A DNA stretch of 38,373 bases, taken from contig JACRDA010000020.1 in the NCBI GenBank assembly GCA_016212965.1, positions 1-38,373 of the forward strand, read 5' to 3'. This stretch comes from Myxococcales bacterium (GTDB taxonomy: Bacteria; Myxococcota_A; Polyangia; Polyangiales; Polyangiaceae). Each line of letters starts with the position of its first letter. Position 1 is the first letter of the stretch. Below the pieces are notes generated by a model, which saw nothing but the letters and a program-made list of their open reading frames with translations, had not been told where the DNA came from and did not search any database. This document shows, one piece after another, positions 23,937 through 31,468 of the stretch. Both the position numbers and the translations under genes were made by a program.

Positions 23937-25004
23937 TCAGACGGTGGCTTCTACGAGCGCGATGCTCGCGCGGTCGTACACGCCGAGGCCGAGATCGGCG
24001 GCCGTGCGGATGTAGGTCGGCTCGCGGCCCGCGGCGGCGAGGGTGGGCAGTCCGTTGTCCTTGCGCAGCCGCTCGATGAGCTCCCAGCCGATGACGTCGA
24101 GCGCCACCGGATCGGTCGCCGCGTAGACGCTGTGGAAGGGCACGCGCGCCGAGGGCTTCGTGTCGAGCGGGCCGCCGTCGTAGATCACCTTGAAGGCGTC
24201 GGTGATGTGCAGGGCGACGCGGCTTTTCACGACGTCCTGCGCGTAGAGGTGCGCGATCTGCGGGCTCGCGTTGTGCGCGTGGAAGTCCTGCGGATTCACG
24301 TTGCAGCCGTGCGTGATGTTCTTGAGCGCGCCGGTGAACCCGCAGATGCCGTGGTCCTTCATGAGGCACAGGTTGATGACCACCGTCGCCTCGGTGAACG
24401 GCCGCACGTAACGCGTGCCGATGCCGCCCACCATGATCTCCTCCATCGCCGCGTCCTTGTTGAGGTGCACGGCGGTCTTGATGCCCGGCGGGAAGTCCGG
24501 ATCGAGCGTGAGCTTGTCCTTGTCGGTGATGACGCGCGTGCCGAAGAGGAAGTCGCGGTACTGCTCGAAGATGGTGATGTGCTCGGGCGGCACGCCGACG
24601 GCGAGCACGCCGCGCACGACCTCGAGCACGAGCTCCTTGTTGGTCGCCATGGTCGCGCCCTTGCGGCCCGCGATGCCGTTCGGCTTCAACGCGACGCGAT
24701 CCTCGGGGTGCACGAACATGCCGAAGGCCTGCCCGAGATCGCTCTTGCCCGTGAGCATCTCCATCGCCTTGCCGACGAGCGCCTTGGCCGAGGCGGGCTC
24801 GGGCCAGAGGCCGTTCGGCTGGAGCGTCGCGGCCTGCGACGCCCTCACCACCTTGCCGGGAAGCGACGCCCGCAGGAACCCGGCTGGCGGACTGGCGGCG
24901 TGCTTGCCGGCGTGCGCTGGGGCCGGCCACCCGAGCGCGGCAGCCGAGGCGGCGGTGGCGGCGGTGGCGCCAAGGAGATGCCGTCGGGTGAGGCTGGAGC
25001 TCAT
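23937..25004 (-). CDS. Tat-exported DUF362-domain protein
   Basis: A 355-residue protein. The N-terminus has a twin-arginine signal (TRRHLLGATAATAASAAALG, cleavage probably after AHA), so it is exported folded. The rest matches the DUF362 family: VALKPNGIAGRKGATMATN, VINLCLMKDHGICGFTGALKN, THGC and AATDPVALDVIGWELI. Related proteins are often annotated as Fe-S or unknown redox proteins, but no CxxC ferredoxin motif is visible here. AGGAGG sits directly before the ATG. It is convergent with the TetR gene and divergent from the helix-hairpin-helix protein gene. The substrate is unknown. Confidence 0.85.
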   Translation of the reverse strand: MSSSLTRRHLLGATAATAASAAALGWPAPAHAGKHAASPPAGFLRASLPGKVVRASQAATLQPNGLWPEPASAKALVGKAMEMLTGKSDLGQAFGMFVHPEDRVALKPNGIAGRKGATMATNKELVLEVVRGVLAVGVPPEHITIFEQYRDFLFGTRVITDKDKLTLDPDFPPGIKTAVHLNKDAAMEEIMVGGIGTRYVRPFTEATVVINLCLMKDHGICGFTGALKNITHGCNVNPQDFHAHNASPQIAHLYAQDVVKSRVALHITDAFKVIYDGGPLDTKPSARVPFHSVYAATDPVALDVIGWELIERLRKDNGLPTLAAAGREPTYIRTAADLGLGVYDRASIALVEATV

Positions 25005-25207
25005 GGTCCTCCTGACGTTCCGCTACGGAACGTGGGCGTGATGATAGCACCGTCCCGGTGCCGGCGCCGAGGCGCCCGCCGCCCTCGCCGTGGCGGGCGC
25101 CAGCCCGAGTCGTCGCAACTATCTGGAATCAAGAAGATCTCGAGTCGGCATGCCGCTCGCTTTGGGCACGGCGTCGCCACGCTCCGGCGACCGACGGGAG
25201 GTTCTCG

Positions 25208-25774
25208 ATGGATCGGAACGAAGCCACGCGGCGCGGCTCCGCCCGCAAGCTCGCAGCCCTTCACGCCTCGCTTCAGGCTTCGGCTTGGGGCGCCCTCTTC
25301 GGCAAGCTCATCCTGTGGCTCGGCGCGCTCGGCGCGCTCGCGTACGTGGGCACGCGCGCCGCGGCGAGCACGCTCGGCGGCGCGCCTGCGGTGCCGTCGT
25401 CGTCGGCCGCGGCGGCTCCGGCGGACGAGCCGACGGCGACCACGCTCGCAGAGGCGGCGCCGCTCGCGCGCGGGACCGCGGCCGCGGCCGTCGACGTCGC
25501 TGCGGGTGCGAGCGTCTCGGCGACGGCTGCGTCGGGCTCGGCCTCGGCGGCCCGCTCCGGGCTCACGGCCGACGGCCGCGTCATCCTGAATCTCGCGAGC
25601 GAGCCCGACCTCCGCCACCTGCCCGGTGTCGGTGCGCGGCGTGCGCAGGCGATCCTCGAGCTGCGCGGCAGGCTCGGCCGCTTCCGCCGGCTCGAGGAGC
25701 TCTTGCGCGTGCGGGGCATCGGCCCGCGCATGCTCCAGCGGATGCGCCCGCTCGTGGTGCTCGACCCGAGCTGA
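25208..25774 (+). CDS. ComEA-like helix-hairpin-helix membrane protein
   Basis: A 188-residue protein with a short cytoplasmic N-terminus, one membrane segment near residues 23-48 (ALFGKLILWLGALGALAYVG), a long Ala/Ser-rich linker and a C-terminal pair of helix-hairpin-helix motifs: ILNLASEPDLRHLPGVGARRAQ-type (quoted as LRHLPGVGARRAQAILELR) and LLRVRGIGPRMLQRM. This is the layout of ComEA, which binds incoming double-stranded DNA outside the membrane during transformation. GGGAGG 6 bases upstream fixes the ATG. No other competence gene is nearby, so the role in DNA uptake is inferred from the family. Confidence 0.8.
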   Translation: MDRNEATRRGSARKLAALHASLQASAWGALFGKLILWLGALGALAYVGTRAAASTLGGAPAVPSSSAAAAPADEPTATTLAEAAPLARGTAAAAVDVAAGASVSATAASGSASAARSGLTADGRVILNLASEPDLRHLPGVGARRAQAILELRGRLGRFRRLEELLRVRGIGPRMLQRMRPLVVLDPS

Positions 25775-25799
25775 GCCGAGCCGCGGCGCCGTACCGGCC

Positions 25800-27134
25800 T
25801 CAGGGCACCTCCTCCTCGGGCGCCACGGGGCGCGCCGCCGCGTCGGCGGTCGGGAGGCGCACCGACATGGTCACGTCGAGCAGCTGCGTCTGGCCCGCAC
25901 CGAGCTCGACGACGCGCGTCTCGTCGGGCGCGGCCGGGTGGCGGAAGCGCACGACGTGGCGACCCGGTGCGACCTCGATCGGCCAGCCGATGGGCGTCGT
26001 GTCGACGTGGCGCCCGTCGATCTCGACCTCGGCCCACGGCGTCGCGAGCACGCGCAGTCGCGCCGGCTGCGCGGCGTCCGTCCGCGGCGCGTCGTCGGCG
26101 GGGCTCGACGTGGCGCCCACCCCGACGGCGATGCCGACGGCGACGGCCGCGGCGAGCACGAGCACGCCGGTCGCCACGGTGCTCGCGCGCGGCCTCGGGC
26201 GCGGCGCGTGCTCGGTGACGCCGCGTGGCAGCGCCGGCATCGGCACGAAGCCCGCCCGACCGAGCGCGCGCCGGACGAGCAGGTCGGTCGGCAGGGTGCT
26301 GTGGCGCCGCAGCACCGCCACGAGCTCGCACTCGGTCGTCGTGAGGTTCGGGCGGTGCGCCGGCCGGCGGTCGAGGCAGCGCGCGAGCAGCTCCTCGAGT
26401 TCGGCGGGCGCCGAGGGGGCGAGGCGCCGCACCGGCGGGGCGGGCTCGTGGCGCAGCCGGTGCACGACGCCACCTTCGCCGCCGAAGGGACGCTGGCCCG
26501 TCACGGCGGTGAACGCCAGGCTGCCGAGGAGGAACACGTCGCTGCGCTCGTCCGTGGCGTCGCCGAGCACCTGCTCGGGCGCGAGGTTCTCCGGCGGATC
26601 GAGCGACTGCTCCACCGGCGGGCGCGAGGCGGCGGCGAAGGGCGAGGCGCCCCAGCCGTGCAGGCGTACCGTGCCGGTCGGGCCGAGCTCGACGTGCTCG
26701 GGGCGCAGCCAGCCGTGCACGAGCCCCGCGGCGTGCAGCGCCGCCAGGGCGCGACCCACCTCGATCGCGATCGCCATGACGAGGACCGGGTCGAGCGGGC
26801 CGAGGCGCGTGCACAGCTCGTGGAGCCGCGCGGCGCCCGGCTCGGCGTAGGCGATGGCGTGCTCGTGCGGCAGGTGCTCGATGAGCTGCGTGAGCGCCGG
26901 GTGGCTCAGCCGGCCGAGGCGGCGGGCCTCGGCGTCGAGCTCGGCGGCTGCCGCGGCGGCGTGCTCGACGCCCGCCTTGATGCGCTTGAGCCAGACCGTG
27001 CGGCCGAGCTCCGGGTCGGTGGCACGGAAGGTCTCGCTCGCGGCCGCGTCCTCGACGCGCTCGCCGAGGCGGTAGCGGCCCACGCTCGGCCCTTCGCTCC
27101 GCGCACCCTCGGAGCGCCCTGCCGGCGTGCTCAC
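25800..27134 (-). CDS. Membrane-anchored pseudokinase with PEGA domain
   Basis: A 444-residue Ser/Thr-kinase-like protein with degraded catalysis. The ATP lysine remains (K50 in TVWLKRI) and so does the APE motif (LAPEQVLG), but the Gly-rich loop is lost (ERVEDAAAS), HRD is HGW (140-142), and the DFG position reads GWG (160-162). A membrane segment follows at about 319-341, then a PEGA domain (LATPWAEVEIDGRHVDTTPIGW) outside. The start GTG at 27134 overlaps the stop of the upstream mutase-like gene in GTGA, which shows translational coupling. It probably acts as a scaffold or ligand-controlled switch rather than a kinase. ATG or GTG starts further upstream would lie deep inside the neighbour and are not favoured. 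Confidence 0.82.
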   Translation of the reverse strand: MSTPAGRSEGARSEGPSVGRYRLGERVEDAAASETFRATDPELGRTVWLKRIKAGVEHAAAAAAELDAEARRLGRLSHPALTQLIEHLPHEHAIAYAEPGAARLHELCTRLGPLDPVLVMAIAIEVGRALAALHAAGLVHGWLRPEHVELGPTGTVRLHGWGASPFAAASRPPVEQSLDPPENLAPEQVLGDATDERSDVFLLGSLAFTAVTGQRPFGGEGGVVHRLRHEPAPPVRRLAPSAPAELEELLARCLDRRPAHRPNLTTTECELVAVLRRHSTLPTDLLVRRALGRAGFVPMPALPRGVTEHAPRPRPRASTVATGVLVLAAAVAVGIAVGVGATSSPADDAPRTDAAQPARLRVLATPWAEVEIDGRHVDTTPIGWPIEVAPGRHVVRFRHPAAPDETRVVELGAGQTQLLDVTMSVRLPTADAAARPVAPEEEVP

Positions 27135-28732
27135 CGCCGCGGCCGCACGAGCAGCGACTGGCCCGTCATCGCTGCCGGTTGGTCGAGCCCGAGGAGCTCG
27201 AGCATGGTCGGCGCGACGTCGCACAGGCTCCCGCCGGCGCGCAGCGTCGTGCCCTCACCCGCCCCCACCACGATGAGCGGGACCGGCGCGTCCGTGTGTC
27301 CGAGGCGTGCCACCCCCGCGCCGTCCTCGAGCTCCTCGGCGCGACCGTGGTCCGAGGTGACGAGCAGGATGCCGTCCGCGGCGGCGACGGCGCGCGCGAT
27401 GGCGCCGACCGCGGCGTCGACCGCCTCGAGCGCGGCGACGGTCGCCTCGAAGCTGCCCGTGGCGGCGGCGCGGTCCGCGCCGCCGAGGTTGACGAGCGCG
27501 AAGTCGAGCCCGCCCGCGGCGAGCGCCCGGGTGACGCTGCTCGCCACCGCGCGCGTGCCCGCGGCCGGATCGGCCACGTGCTCGCCGACGTCGCCGCCGT
27601 CGCTCGGCACGAGGTGCCACGCCTCGCCCGGCCACGCGCTCGCGCGGAGGTCGAAGTAGCGCGTCACGTGCGCTGCCTTGTCGCTCTCGGCGCAGCGCAG
27701 CTGGCGGAGGCCCGCGCGCGACAGCACCGCGGCGAAGCCGTCGACGACGGTCGGGAGCGGATAGGCCACCGGGTCGGGCGCGGCCTCGTCGTCGCAGAGC
27801 GCGGCGAGGCAGCGCTCGCGGAAGGCGTACACGGGCTTGCCGCGGTCGGTGAGCAGATCGACCGCGATCTCCTCGGGCACCTCGCGCCGGAACATCGCGC
27901 CGAGCTGGCGCAGCCCGTCCGGTCGGTGATTGAGCAAGAAGCCCACGTCCTCGCCGTACCAGGACCAGAGCGGGCTCGCGGTCGCGAAGTCGCACATGAA
28001 GCTGCCCCGCATGCCGCGGTACGCGCCGATGCGCACGGGCTCGACGTGATCGTCGTCGTGCCCCTTCTGGTAGGCGCCGTACACGGCCTCGTAGCCCGTG
28101 TCCGCCCGCGTGACCGTGGGCCCGAGGGTCGGGTCGCGCACCATCGCGTGGTAGGCGGCGTAGACCCGATCCCAGCGGCCCGCGCCGTCCATCGCGTAGG
28201 CGCGACCGCACACCGTGGCCAGCTTGCCGCGCCCGGTGAGCAGGTCCTCGAGCACGTCGAGCTGCCGGCTCGCGGCGCGCCGGGGTCCGTCGCGCCCGTC
28301 GAGGACCGCGTGCACCCACACGTCGAGCTTGTTCCACTCGGCGACGTCGAGGACGGCGCTCAGGTGCGAGAGCGAGGCGTGCGCGGTGCCGTCCGAAAGC
28401 AGGGCGACGAGGTGCAGCTGGCACCCGTCGTAGGTCGCCACGCGCACGATCTGATCGAGCGCCGCGTTGCGCCCGAGCTTGCGCGCCGCGATGTCGGCGT
28501 CGACGGGCGCCGAGCTCCGGGTGAGCACGCGCCCCGCGCCGAGGCAGCGGTGGCCGTGTGCGCCGTCGGGCCGCAGCCCGTCGCCGGCCGCCGCGAGCGA
28601 GGTCGACGGCGCCAGGACGCGCAGCGCGTCGAGCTCGGGCGTGCGGGCGCGCCGCACGGCGTTGCCGGCGAGCTCGGAGCGTTCGCCGACGCCGTCGAGC
28701 ACGCACAGGACGACCGGACGGGGCTTGTTCAT
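27131..28732 (-). CDS. GpmI-like (phosphoglycerate mutase family) protein lacking the catalytic Ser
   Basis: A 533-residue protein with the full-length fold of cofactor-independent phosphoglycerate mutase. Matching segments include CVLDGVGE (D13), VHAVLDGRDGP, AESDKAAHVTRYF, TSDHGRAEEL (D461, H462) and GHTDAPVPLIV (H479). The catalytic-Ser segment, normally NSEVGH, reads DGAHGH with Gly at 57, and the metal-ligand segment DMVGH reads DRAAA, replacing a His with Ala 424. So each of the two metal sites has lost a ligand and no phosphoserine can form. It is not a plausible glycolytic enzyme. The frame is intact with no sign of decay. It is translationally coupled to the pseudokinase gene. Confidence 0.85.
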   Translation of the reverse strand: MNKPRPVVLCVLDGVGERSELAGNAVRRARTPELDALRVLAPSTSLAAAGDGLRPDGAHGHRCLGAGRVLTRSSAPVDADIAARKLGRNAALDQIVRVATYDGCQLHLVALLSDGTAHASLSHLSAVLDVAEWNKLDVWVHAVLDGRDGPRRAASRQLDVLEDLLTGRGKLATVCGRAYAMDGAGRWDRVYAAYHAMVRDPTLGPTVTRADTGYEAVYGAYQKGHDDDHVEPVRIGAYRGMRGSFMCDFATASPLWSWYGEDVGFLLNHRPDGLRQLGAMFRREVPEEIAVDLLTDRGKPVYAFRERCLAALCDDEAAPDPVAYPLPTVVDGFAAVLSRAGLRQLRCAESDKAAHVTRYFDLRASAWPGEAWHLVPSDGGDVGEHVADPAAGTRAVASSVTRALAAGGLDFALVNLGGADRAAATGSFEATVAALEAVDAAVGAIARAVAAADGILLVTSDHGRAEELEDGAGVARLGHTDAPVPLIVVGAGEGTTLRAGGSLCDVAPTMLELLGLDQPAAMTGQSLLVRPRR

Positions 28733-28787
28733 CGGCGGCGCGCGCGGCGCACGGCCGGGGCCGCGCGCCGCACAGGCAACTCGTGGC

Positions 28788-30185
28788 CTACTGGCGCTTG
28801 ATCGGCGGACGCGACGTGAGAATCGGTCCGGTCTTGACGGGCGGCGGCTTCGTCGTCGTGGTGGGCGGCGTCGTCGTGGTGGGCTTCGTCGTCGTGGTGG
28901 GCGGCGTCGTCGTGGTCGTCGTGGTCGTCGGCTTCGGCGCGGAGCTCGCCGGCGGCGCCACGATCTTCATGTCGCCCGGGTCGCCGCCGAGGCCCTTGAT
29001 GCGGTACGCGATGGCGTAGCTCGACTTGTCGTTCGAGTCCTCGGGCGAGTGGGTCAGCACCATGTACGCGTCGTCCTTGCCGATCGCGAGGTCGACGGGC
29101 CACGGGTAGGTGACGCCGAGGAATTTCCCGATCTCGGTGGTGCCGAGGAATTTCCCGTCCGTGCCCCAGGCTTTGAGGGAGCGGCAGTTGGCGTCGACGA
29201 CGCACACGCCGAGCCCGCAGCGCCGCACGGTGCCGACGTTGCACATGTGCTCGTCACCGTCGTCGGCGCCGAGCATGGCCTTCAGCTTGCCGTCCGGCGA
29301 GTGGATGCCGACCCGGTACTTGCCGCCCGACTCGGGCGTGCCCCACACCGCGATGTCCTTGCCGAACACGGCCGTGCCGCTCGGCGGGTTTTTCCAGCTG
29401 GCGAACTCGAGGTCCTTGCCTTCGCACTTGCCGTCCACGCCCGAGGCGAGGACCTTGCGGTCGAGCATCACGACGCTCGAGCCGGGCTGGAGCGAGAGCC
29501 GACCCCAGTTGGTGCAGCCCGGGCTCACCTTGCCGTCCGGCGCCACCGTCTTGGCCGTCGCGCCGAAGCCGGAGAGGAAGATCGTGCCCTTGTCGTCGAG
29601 CGAGAGCGCGTCGAACTTGTCGCTCTCCTTCTCGTCGGCCGTGAGGACGCCGTCCTTGCCGAAGCTCTTGTCGAGCGCGAGCTCGCAGGCGTCGCCCTGC
29701 GCCTGGTTCTGGAAGCGGCGCAGCTTGCCCTCGTGGTCGAGGATGTAGAGCTTGCCGTCGGCGGCCACCGTCACGCCGCGGACGGCGCTCGCGAAGCTGT
29801 CGTGCTTCATGACGCCCGCCGCCATGTCGAGCTTGCAGTTCTGGGCGGTGAGCTCCTTGTCGCCGAGGGTGACCTTCTGGGTCGCGTCGAACTTGACCGG
29901 CGGCAGCGTGATGCCGGTGAGGGCGGCCGCCGACGCGCTGGCGCTGGCGCTCGCGCTGGCGCTCGTGCTGGCGCTGGCGCTGGCGCTGGCGCTGGCGCTC
30001 GGTGCGGCGCTGGCGGTCTCCGTGGCGGAGGCCGTCGTCGTGGCCGACGGTGCCGGCGCGGGAGCCGCCGCGGTGGTGGTCTCCGCCTTGGGCGTGTCTC
30101 CGCCCTTGTCGCCACACGCGCCCGCGAACACGGCCGCCACGGAGAGCGCCGCGAAACCAACCCCTCGACCCTTCAGACCGATCAT
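28788..30185 (-). CDS. Lipoprotein with Ser/Ala linker, beta-propeller-like core and Thr/Pro-rich tail
   Basis: A 465-residue protein starting at the ATG at 30185 (GAGGT 7 bases upstream). A lipoprotein signal ends in FAGAC, followed by a Pro/Ala/Thr stretch and a run of Ser-Ala repeats encoded by tandem hexamers. The core has repeated strand units such as VTVAADGKLYILDHEGKL, LSLDDKGTIFLSG and VDLAIGKDDAYMVL, like an NHL or other beta-propeller. The tail is Thr/Pro/Lys-rich with two copies of a 12-residue unit. Several Cys in the core may form disulfides. Function is not recognised; a surface or periplasmic sensor or structural role is possible. Confidence 0.75.
   Translation of the reverse strand: MIGLKGRGVGFAALSVAAVFAGACGDKGGDTPKAETTTAAAPAPAPSATTTASATETASAAPSASASASASASTSASASASASASAAALTGITLPPVKFDATQKVTLGDKELTAQNCKLDMAAGVMKHDSFASAVRGVTVAADGKLYILDHEGKLRRFQNQAQGDACELALDKSFGKDGVLTADEKESDKFDALSLDDKGTIFLSGFGATAKTVAPDGKVSPGCTNWGRLSLQPGSSVVMLDRKVLASGVDGKCEGKDLEFASWKNPPSGTAVFGKDIAVWGTPESGGKYRVGIHSPDGKLKAMLGADDGDEHMCNVGTVRRCGLGVCVVDANCRSLKAWGTDGKFLGTTEIGKFLGVTYPWPVDLAIGKDDAYMVLTHSPEDSNDKSSYAIAYRIKGLGGDPGDMKIVAPPASSAPKPTTTTTTTTPPTTTTKPTTTTPPTTTTKPPPVKTGPILTSRPPIKRQ
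28846..28917. repeat. Two tandem 36-bp units coding for Thr/Pro/Lys repeats
   Basis: Two nearly identical 36-bp copies (28846-28881 and 28882-28917, differing at the last base) encode the Thr-rich C-terminal units (TTTTPPTTTTKP) of the lipoprotein on the minus strand. Copy number is likely to vary by slippage. Confidence 0.7.
29935..30000. repeat. Tandem hexamer run coding for Ser-Ala repeats
   Basis: Eleven hexamers of the type GCGCTG/GCGCTC in a row encode the Ser-Ala linker of the lipoprotein on the minus strand. The unit keeps the reading frame, so slippage would change only linker length. Confidence 0.75.
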
Positions 30186-30368
30186 CTTCAATACCTCGCC
30201 TGGGGCTGCGGCCTTGCACCGGCGCGCAGCGTTCCTCAACGGAATCGGCGCGTCTTAGCGCACGTTCGGTCGCACCGCTAGTGCCCCGCGCGCCCGCGCG
30301 CAGCGCCCGAGCGCCCGGGTCGGACGCCAGCCCAGGGGCGGGCGGAGCGTCGCCCCCGCGTCGCCGCG

Positions 30369-30695
30369 CTACACGAGCAGCTGCTCGAAAAGAGCCAGGC
30401 TTTCCTGCTCCTCGGGGTCGAGGACCCGGTCGGCGGAGACGACGCCGCGCACGGCCTCGAGAAACAGCAAGCGGTGCTCGCGCGGCACCGAGTTCGGGTC
30501 CACCTGCTCGGGCAACGGGGGCACCGTGAGCCACTCCTCGACCTGCTTGCGCTCGGAGTCGTCGAGCTTGAGCTTCCTCACCATGCGGTGCACGTACGCG
30601 CGCTCCTCGTTCTGCACTTCGAGGTCCGCCCACGCGAAGGAGCAGACGAAGCGCATCAAGCGCATGCGGTCGTTCCTCGACAGCTTGCTCAGCAT
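30369..30695 (-). CDS. TerB-like domain protein
   Basis: A 108-residue all-helical protein with the look of the TerB / DjlA N-terminal family: RMRLMRFVCSFAWADLEVQNEE near the start, an acidic turn, then LDDSERKQVEEWL and LFLEAVRGVVSADRVLDPEEQ. The paired Asp/Glu clusters after the helices match the metal-binding positions of TerB. TerB proteins occur in membrane-stress and tellurite-resistance modules, but no other ter gene is here. It appears to be a single-gene unit. Confidence 0.72.
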   Translation of the reverse strand: MLSKLSRNDRMRLMRFVCSFAWADLEVQNEERAYVHRMVRKLKLDDSERKQVEEWLTVPPLPEQVDPNSVPREHRLLFLEAVRGVVSADRVLDPEEQESLALFEQLLV

Positions 30696-30839
30696 GGAGG
30701 CAGTCTAACAGAGTTCACCGGGCCGCGGATTCCCGGCGCGGTCGCACCGCGACCCGCGCCACGTCGCCGCCCACCCGGACGTGGCCCCGGCCGCGTGCAA
30801 AGCTCGCCCGCCGCCCCTGCCTGGCGCGGGGGGCGTGGG

Positions 30840-30859
30840 GGCGCCGGCATGCCGGCGCC
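30840..30859. terminator. Perfect 20-bp palindrome after the small basic gene
   Basis: GGCGCCGGCATGCCGGCGCC is a perfect 20-bp palindrome 17 bases past the stop of the 38-residue basic protein gene. In RNA it would form an eight-pair stem with a four-base loop and could act as a terminator for that message. It has no T-run. Confidence 0.45.
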
Positions 30860-30876
30860 GGGGGCGGCGAGGCGGT

Positions 30877-30993
30877 TCAGGAGGCCTTGCTCTTCGTGTC
30901 GGCGAGCTTTTCCTGCTGCTTGACGCGCCACTCGGCGAGCTTGCGCGTGCGGCGTTGCTTGAGCTTGCGGCGGACGATCGGACGCTGAGGCAT
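30877..30993 (-). CDS. Small basic protein (38 residues)
   Basis: A 38-codon gene: the product starts MPQRPIVRRKLKQRRTRK, continues LAEWRVKQQEKLADTKSKAS, and is strongly basic with 15 Lys/Arg. It looks like a single amphipathic helix, as in small ribosome-associated or nucleic-acid-binding proteins. Codon third positions are G/C, the frame ends cleanly and a strong palindrome follows. TATAG at about 31003-31007 on the minus strand could be a -10 element. No clear Shine-Dalgarno sequence is present. No family is recognised; translation is not proven. Confidence 0.55.
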   Translation of the reverse strand: MPQRPIVRRKLKQRRTRKLAEWRVKQQEKLADTKSKAS

Positions 30994-31107
30994 GAGGCGA
31001 GCCCTATAGTCCATCCGCGGCGAGATTCCACCCAGAGTCGTCAGGGTGCGCCTCGCCGGTGCCGTTGTCGCTGCCCAGGAAGTTCACCCGTGTGTCCGAC
31101 CTTGACT

Positions 31108-31113
31108 TACAAT
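31108..31113 (+). promoter_or_regulatory. Candidate -10 box for the PilZ-like gene
   Basis: TACAAT lies at 31108-31113 with a weak -35 (TTCACC, 19-base spacing). Transcription would begin at about 31120-31121, right at the second in-frame ATG, suggesting a leaderless message. The box overlaps the first ATG at 31112. Confidence 0.25.
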
Positions 31114-31456
31114 GACGCACATGACCATTGACCGGCGCTTCGAGGGGCAGCGGCTCCAGGCCGACTGCTCGCTGACCCTGTTCGTCGACGGCTCCGGCCG
31201 CGCGGCGCGGACCCTCGATCTGTCTTGCGGGGGCGCGCTCGTGCACGAGGGCCGCGTGGCTCGCCGCGGTCTGCCCCTCGTGTGCCCGGTGGAGCTGCGG
31301 CTCGGCGGCGGCGCGTCGATCCAGGGCCTGGCCCGCACCGTGCGCTCCGGGGGGGGACGACACGCCCTGCGCTTCATCGGCATGAGCGAGGTCGACCGGC
31401 TCGAGATCGCCGAGCACCTCGACCGGCTGCGGCAGCGACGGGTGCGCGCCGCCTAG
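31112..31456 (+). CDS. PilZ-like domain protein
   Basis: A 114-residue protein resembling a stand-alone PilZ domain, a c-di-GMP sensor fold. It has an arginine-rich start (IDRRFEGQR) and the DxSxxG motif (DLSCGGALV), then beta strands (GLPLVCPVELRL, GLARTVRSGGGRHALRFIG) and a C-terminal helix. The Arg motif is RRxxxxR rather than a strict RxxxR, so c-di-GMP binding is uncertain. ATG 31121 may be the true start if the TACAAT box is used. It is convergent with the zinc-ribbon gene, 4 bases away. Confidence 0.72.
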   Translation: MTHMTIDRRFEGQRLQADCSLTLFVDGSGRAARTLDLSCGGALVHEGRVARRGLPLVCPVELRLGGGASIQGLARTVRSGGGRHALRFIGMSEVDRLEIAEHLDRLRQRRVRAA

Positions 31457-31468
31457 CGCTTCAGCGCT
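31455..31468. terminator. Short dyad over two convergent stops
   Basis: AGCGCT-tc-AGCGCT overlaps the stop codons of the convergent PilZ-like and zinc-ribbon genes. It may be a small bidirectional stem-loop; a two-base centre means the real loop would be larger and the stem shorter. Confidence 0.25.

Noticed and set aside
27135-27224. Longer pseudokinase starting inside the mutase-like gene
   Set aside because: The GTG at 27134 gives a standard GTGA overlap and already includes the full kinase-like domain; upstream residues are Arg/Ala-rich shadow sequence.
28846-28935. CRISPR-like or other structured repeat in the GTC/GTG-rich tract
   Set aside because: The repeats are contiguous without spacers and code in frame for Thr/Pro residues of a lipoprotein.
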